Below are positions 62,455 to 64,000 of a stretch of DNA of 64,000 nt, piece after piece. Numbering within the stretch: position 1 is the first letter of the stretch; every line of letters begins with the position of its first letter. A program made the position numbers and the translations under genes. Below the pieces are notes generated by a model. It saw only the letters and a list, made by a program, of their open reading frames with translations, was not told the origin of the DNA and did not search any database. Source of the DNA: JBCCDY01 sp039030555 (lineage in GTDB: Bacteria > Bacteroidota > Bacteroidia > Cytophagales > Cyclobacteriaceae); the NCBI GenBank assembly GCA_039030555.1, contig JBCCDY010000019.1:1-64000 (forward strand). The letters are read 5' to 3'.

Positions 62455-62611
62455 GAATAGTAATAAGAATTGAATCGATTGTATAATCAGTAAAGATTCC
62501 CCGGACAAGCCCGCCTGAACGAACCAGTCGGACAGGCCGTGGAATGATGCACAAAAAAAGTAGATTATTTAATCATCCGATCTTTCAAAATGGATTGACC
62601 TAGCTCCTACA

Positions 62612-62638
62612 CTGGTCTTAGCGAGACGCTAAGATCAG
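62612..62638. repeat. Strong hairpin
   Basis: TCTTAGCG (62616-62623) pairs with CGCTAAGA (62627-62634) around a 3-nt loop. Flanking CTG/CAG and one G-T pair extend the stem to 12 pairs. No T run follows. It may be an RNA-processing hairpin or part of a repeat element. Confidence 0.6.
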
Positions 62639-62714
62639 TTCAGAGACCTCTAATCCATAATTCAATTTTTTCCAGTACAACAAATCAACAAAATAAATAG
62701 TACTTAATTAATTT

Positions 62715-62728
62715 TTAGATTAATCTAA
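62715..62728. promoter_or_regulatory. DtxR/MntR-type palindrome (TTAGATTAATCTAA)
   Basis: This perfect 14-bp palindrome, 57 bp before the receptor start, has the TTAG...CTAA half sites of DtxR/IdeR/MntR-family operators. It suggests metal-dependent repression of the receptor gene. Confidence 0.45.
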
Positions 62729-62785
62729 TTTATTAATTTTACAAACTTAAAATCTGAAAATAGGTTAATCATATTTTCTAATCAG

Positions 62786-64000
62786 ATGAAGCAAATCCTA
62801 ATAATCGCAGTATTTTTTTTAATCATAGCATTACCGGCATCGGCACAAGATCATGATGTTAAAGGAGTGATCTATTCTGATGAGGAGGCTGTAGAATTAG
62901 CCAATATTCAGTTAAAAGCAGAAAATGTACTTAAGAATACCACTTCAGATGAAGATGGAAATTTTTACTTCACTGATATTCCGAAAGGCTCATATACTTT
63001 AAAAGTCAGTCGTATTGGTTTCAAAGGATATCAGCAGACTGTTGAGGTTGGAGAGTCTACATCAATTGTGAAAATCGAACTCGCCGAAGATCGTTTAAAC
63101 CTTGAAGAAGTCGTGGTAAGTGCTACACGCTACGAACTTAGCCGAGAAGATGCTCCGGTAGTAGTCAATGTGCTAAGTCCTAAGATATTTAATGCTTCAC
63201 AATCCCTGGCTCTTTCTGAAGGGTTGAGTTTTCAATCAGGTGTTCGGGTAGAGACCAATTGCCAGAACTGTGGGTTTACCCAGGTTCGTATTAATGGTTT
63301 AGAAGGTGCTTACTCACAAATCCTGATCAATAGCAGAGCGGTGTTCAGTGCTTTGAATAGTGTTTATGGTTTGGATCAAATCCCAACAAATATTATTGAT
63401 CGTGTGGAAGTGGTGAGAAGCGGAGGTTCAGCCCTTTATGGTTCCAATGCGATTGCCGGAACGATTAACGTCATCACAAAAGAACCCATAGAAAACAACT
63501 GGCAGATCGGTCATAACTTTGGATTGATCGATGGTGAGGCGATTGATAACACCACCAATTTCAATGCTTCATTAGTAAGCGACGATCTAAATGCAGGAGT
63601 TACATTTTATGGTTTCGTTAGAAACAGGGAGGAGTACGATGCCAATGGGGATGGCTTCACAGAACTGATCAATCTTGAGAACAACGTTTTTGGTGCGAAA
63701 GCCTTTTTCAAACCAGATGAATACAAAAAGATAACGCTTGACTTAAGCGCAGTTCGGGAGTTTAGAAGGGGTGGAGACCGATTGGAATTGCCTCCTCATT
63801 TCACGGATATCACCGAACAGCTTGATCACAATACGTTCATTGGAGGAATTACTTATGACCAATTCAGTAAGGATTATAAGAGTAAGTATTCGGTTTATTT
63901 TTCAGGTCAGGGGACGCAACGGGATAGTTTTTACGGTGGCTTAGGTGGAGAAAGAACTCCCGAAGATAGTCTTTTGGCCATCAATGCTTATGGAAATACG
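62786..64000 (+). CDS. TonB-dependent outer-membrane receptor (3' end outside window)
   Basis: 405 residues are visible. A signal peptide (residues 1-21, ALPASAQ) is followed by a carboxypeptidase-regulatory-like domain (about 24-108, TTSDEDGNFYFTDIPKGSYTLKVSR, key residues G..F...IP.G.Y). The TonB box/plug starts at LEEVVVSATRYEL, and the plug has INGLEGAYSQILI, IDRVEVVRSGGSALYGSNAI and AGTINVITK. An unusual NCQNCG pair at the plug start might bind metal. The barrel begins about residue 230 and is cut by the window edge. The upstream DtxR-like palindrome hints at iron, haem or another metal as cargo. Confidence 0.93.
   Translation, partial: MKQILIIAVFFLIIALPASAQDHDVKGVIYSDEEAVELANIQLKAENVLKNTTSDEDGNFYFTDIPKGSYTLKVSRIGFKGYQQTVEVGESTSIVKIELAEDRLNLEEVVVSATRYELSREDAPVVVNVLSPKIFNASQSLALSEGLSFQSGVRVETNCQNCGFTQVRINGLEGAYSQILINSRAVFSALNSVYGLDQIPTNIIDRVEVVRSGGSALYGSNAIAGTINVITKEPIENNWQIGHNFGLIDGEAIDNTTNFNASLVSDDLNAGVTFYGFVRNREEYDANGDGFTELINLENNVFGAKAFFKPDEYKKITLDLSAVREFRRGGDRLELPPHFTDITEQLDHNTFIGGITYDQFSKDYKSKYSVYFSGQGTQRDSFYGGLGGERTPEDSLLAINAYGNT

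Larger units (their letters stand above)
62455..62785. other. Intergenic region with palindromes
   Basis: 331 bp. It contains a GC-rich REP-like stretch at 62493-62545, the hairpin at 62612-62638, and a candidate metal-regulator site at 62715-62728 in front of the TonB receptor. No coding frame is supported. Confidence 0.5.

Noticed and set aside
1..64000. CRISPR arrays, tRNA or rRNA genes, intact insertion sequences
   Set aside because: No regularly spaced repeats, cloverleaf-like or rRNA-like stretches, or transposase-like frames were seen on either strand by reading; a covariance-model search was not possible.

Overview
The window looks like chromosome of a marine, AT-rich Bacteroidota bacterium, most likely of the Cytophagales type. 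The evidence is a secreted protein with the gliding/type IX secretion type B C-terminal domain, a TonB receptor with a carboxypeptidase-like N-terminal domain, an insertion-bearing IspG, an OmpA/TPR lipoprotein, BlaI/BlaR1-type regulators, and weak Shine-Dalgarno sequences with TAnnTTTG-like -7 boxes. No rRNA, tRNA, CRISPR array, integrase or intact insertion sequence was seen.

Layout. 1-30.9 kb is mostly ordinary backbone: an envelope lipoprotein (cut by the window edge), a PspC-like protein, a hisS / type IX substrate / ybaB / glycosyltransferase run, a TPR histidine kinase, a YfcE-like phosphoesterase, an acyl-ACP thioesterase, a TerB-ABC transporter fusion, FKBP and Bcp, a GH113-like hydrolase, thyA-SDR-ispG with small followers, a glycogen-debranching-type hydrolase with a GT4 glycosyltransferase, Hsp20 and a serine hydrolase. 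31-43.5 kb is an accessory hotspot with abrupt changes in base composition. It holds a BlaI/BlaR1 pair with three palindromic operators, then an AT-rich three-gene operon (winged-helix-like protein, HEPN-like protein, degenerate class III nucleotide-cyclase-like protein). Next comes a clearly GC-richer seven-gene operon with two isoprenoid enzymes and five unrecognised cytoplasmic proteins; its flanks carry a perfect 21-bp direct repeat. A broken CHAD gene and a REP-like palindrome close the hotspot. 43.6-62.5 kb looks like an energy and stress block: pyruvate phosphate dikinase, a group 3b-type [NiFe] hydrogenase operon (hydBGDA order with a cyclic-nucleotide-binding protein and a maturation protease), and, divergently, a universal stress protein followed by a complete-looking V-type ATPase operon (E, C-like, A, B, D, I, K), another Usp, a HigBA module and a third Usp. 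The window ends inside a TonB-dependent receptor.

How the genes work together. The V-ATPase c subunit keeps every ligand of the Enterococcus hirae Na+ site at a constant residue offset, so this enzyme is predicted to move Na+. With the NAD(P)-linked hydrogenase, PPDK, three Usps and a CRP/FNR-like site between the divergent hydrogenase and V-ATPase operons, the block looks like a survival or fermentative module for low oxygen or energy limitation. The two most likely undescribed systems are (a) the 36.2-42.0 kb operon, where four proteins combine helical, phasin-like segments with a shared NEW3/COG1470-like beta-sandwich and are co-transcribed with a polyprenyl synthase and a geranylgeranyl-reductase-like flavoprotein, possibly an isoprenoid inclusion or scaffold, and (b) the 33.3-36.0 kb cyclase-like/HEPN-like operon, possibly a signalling or defence system.
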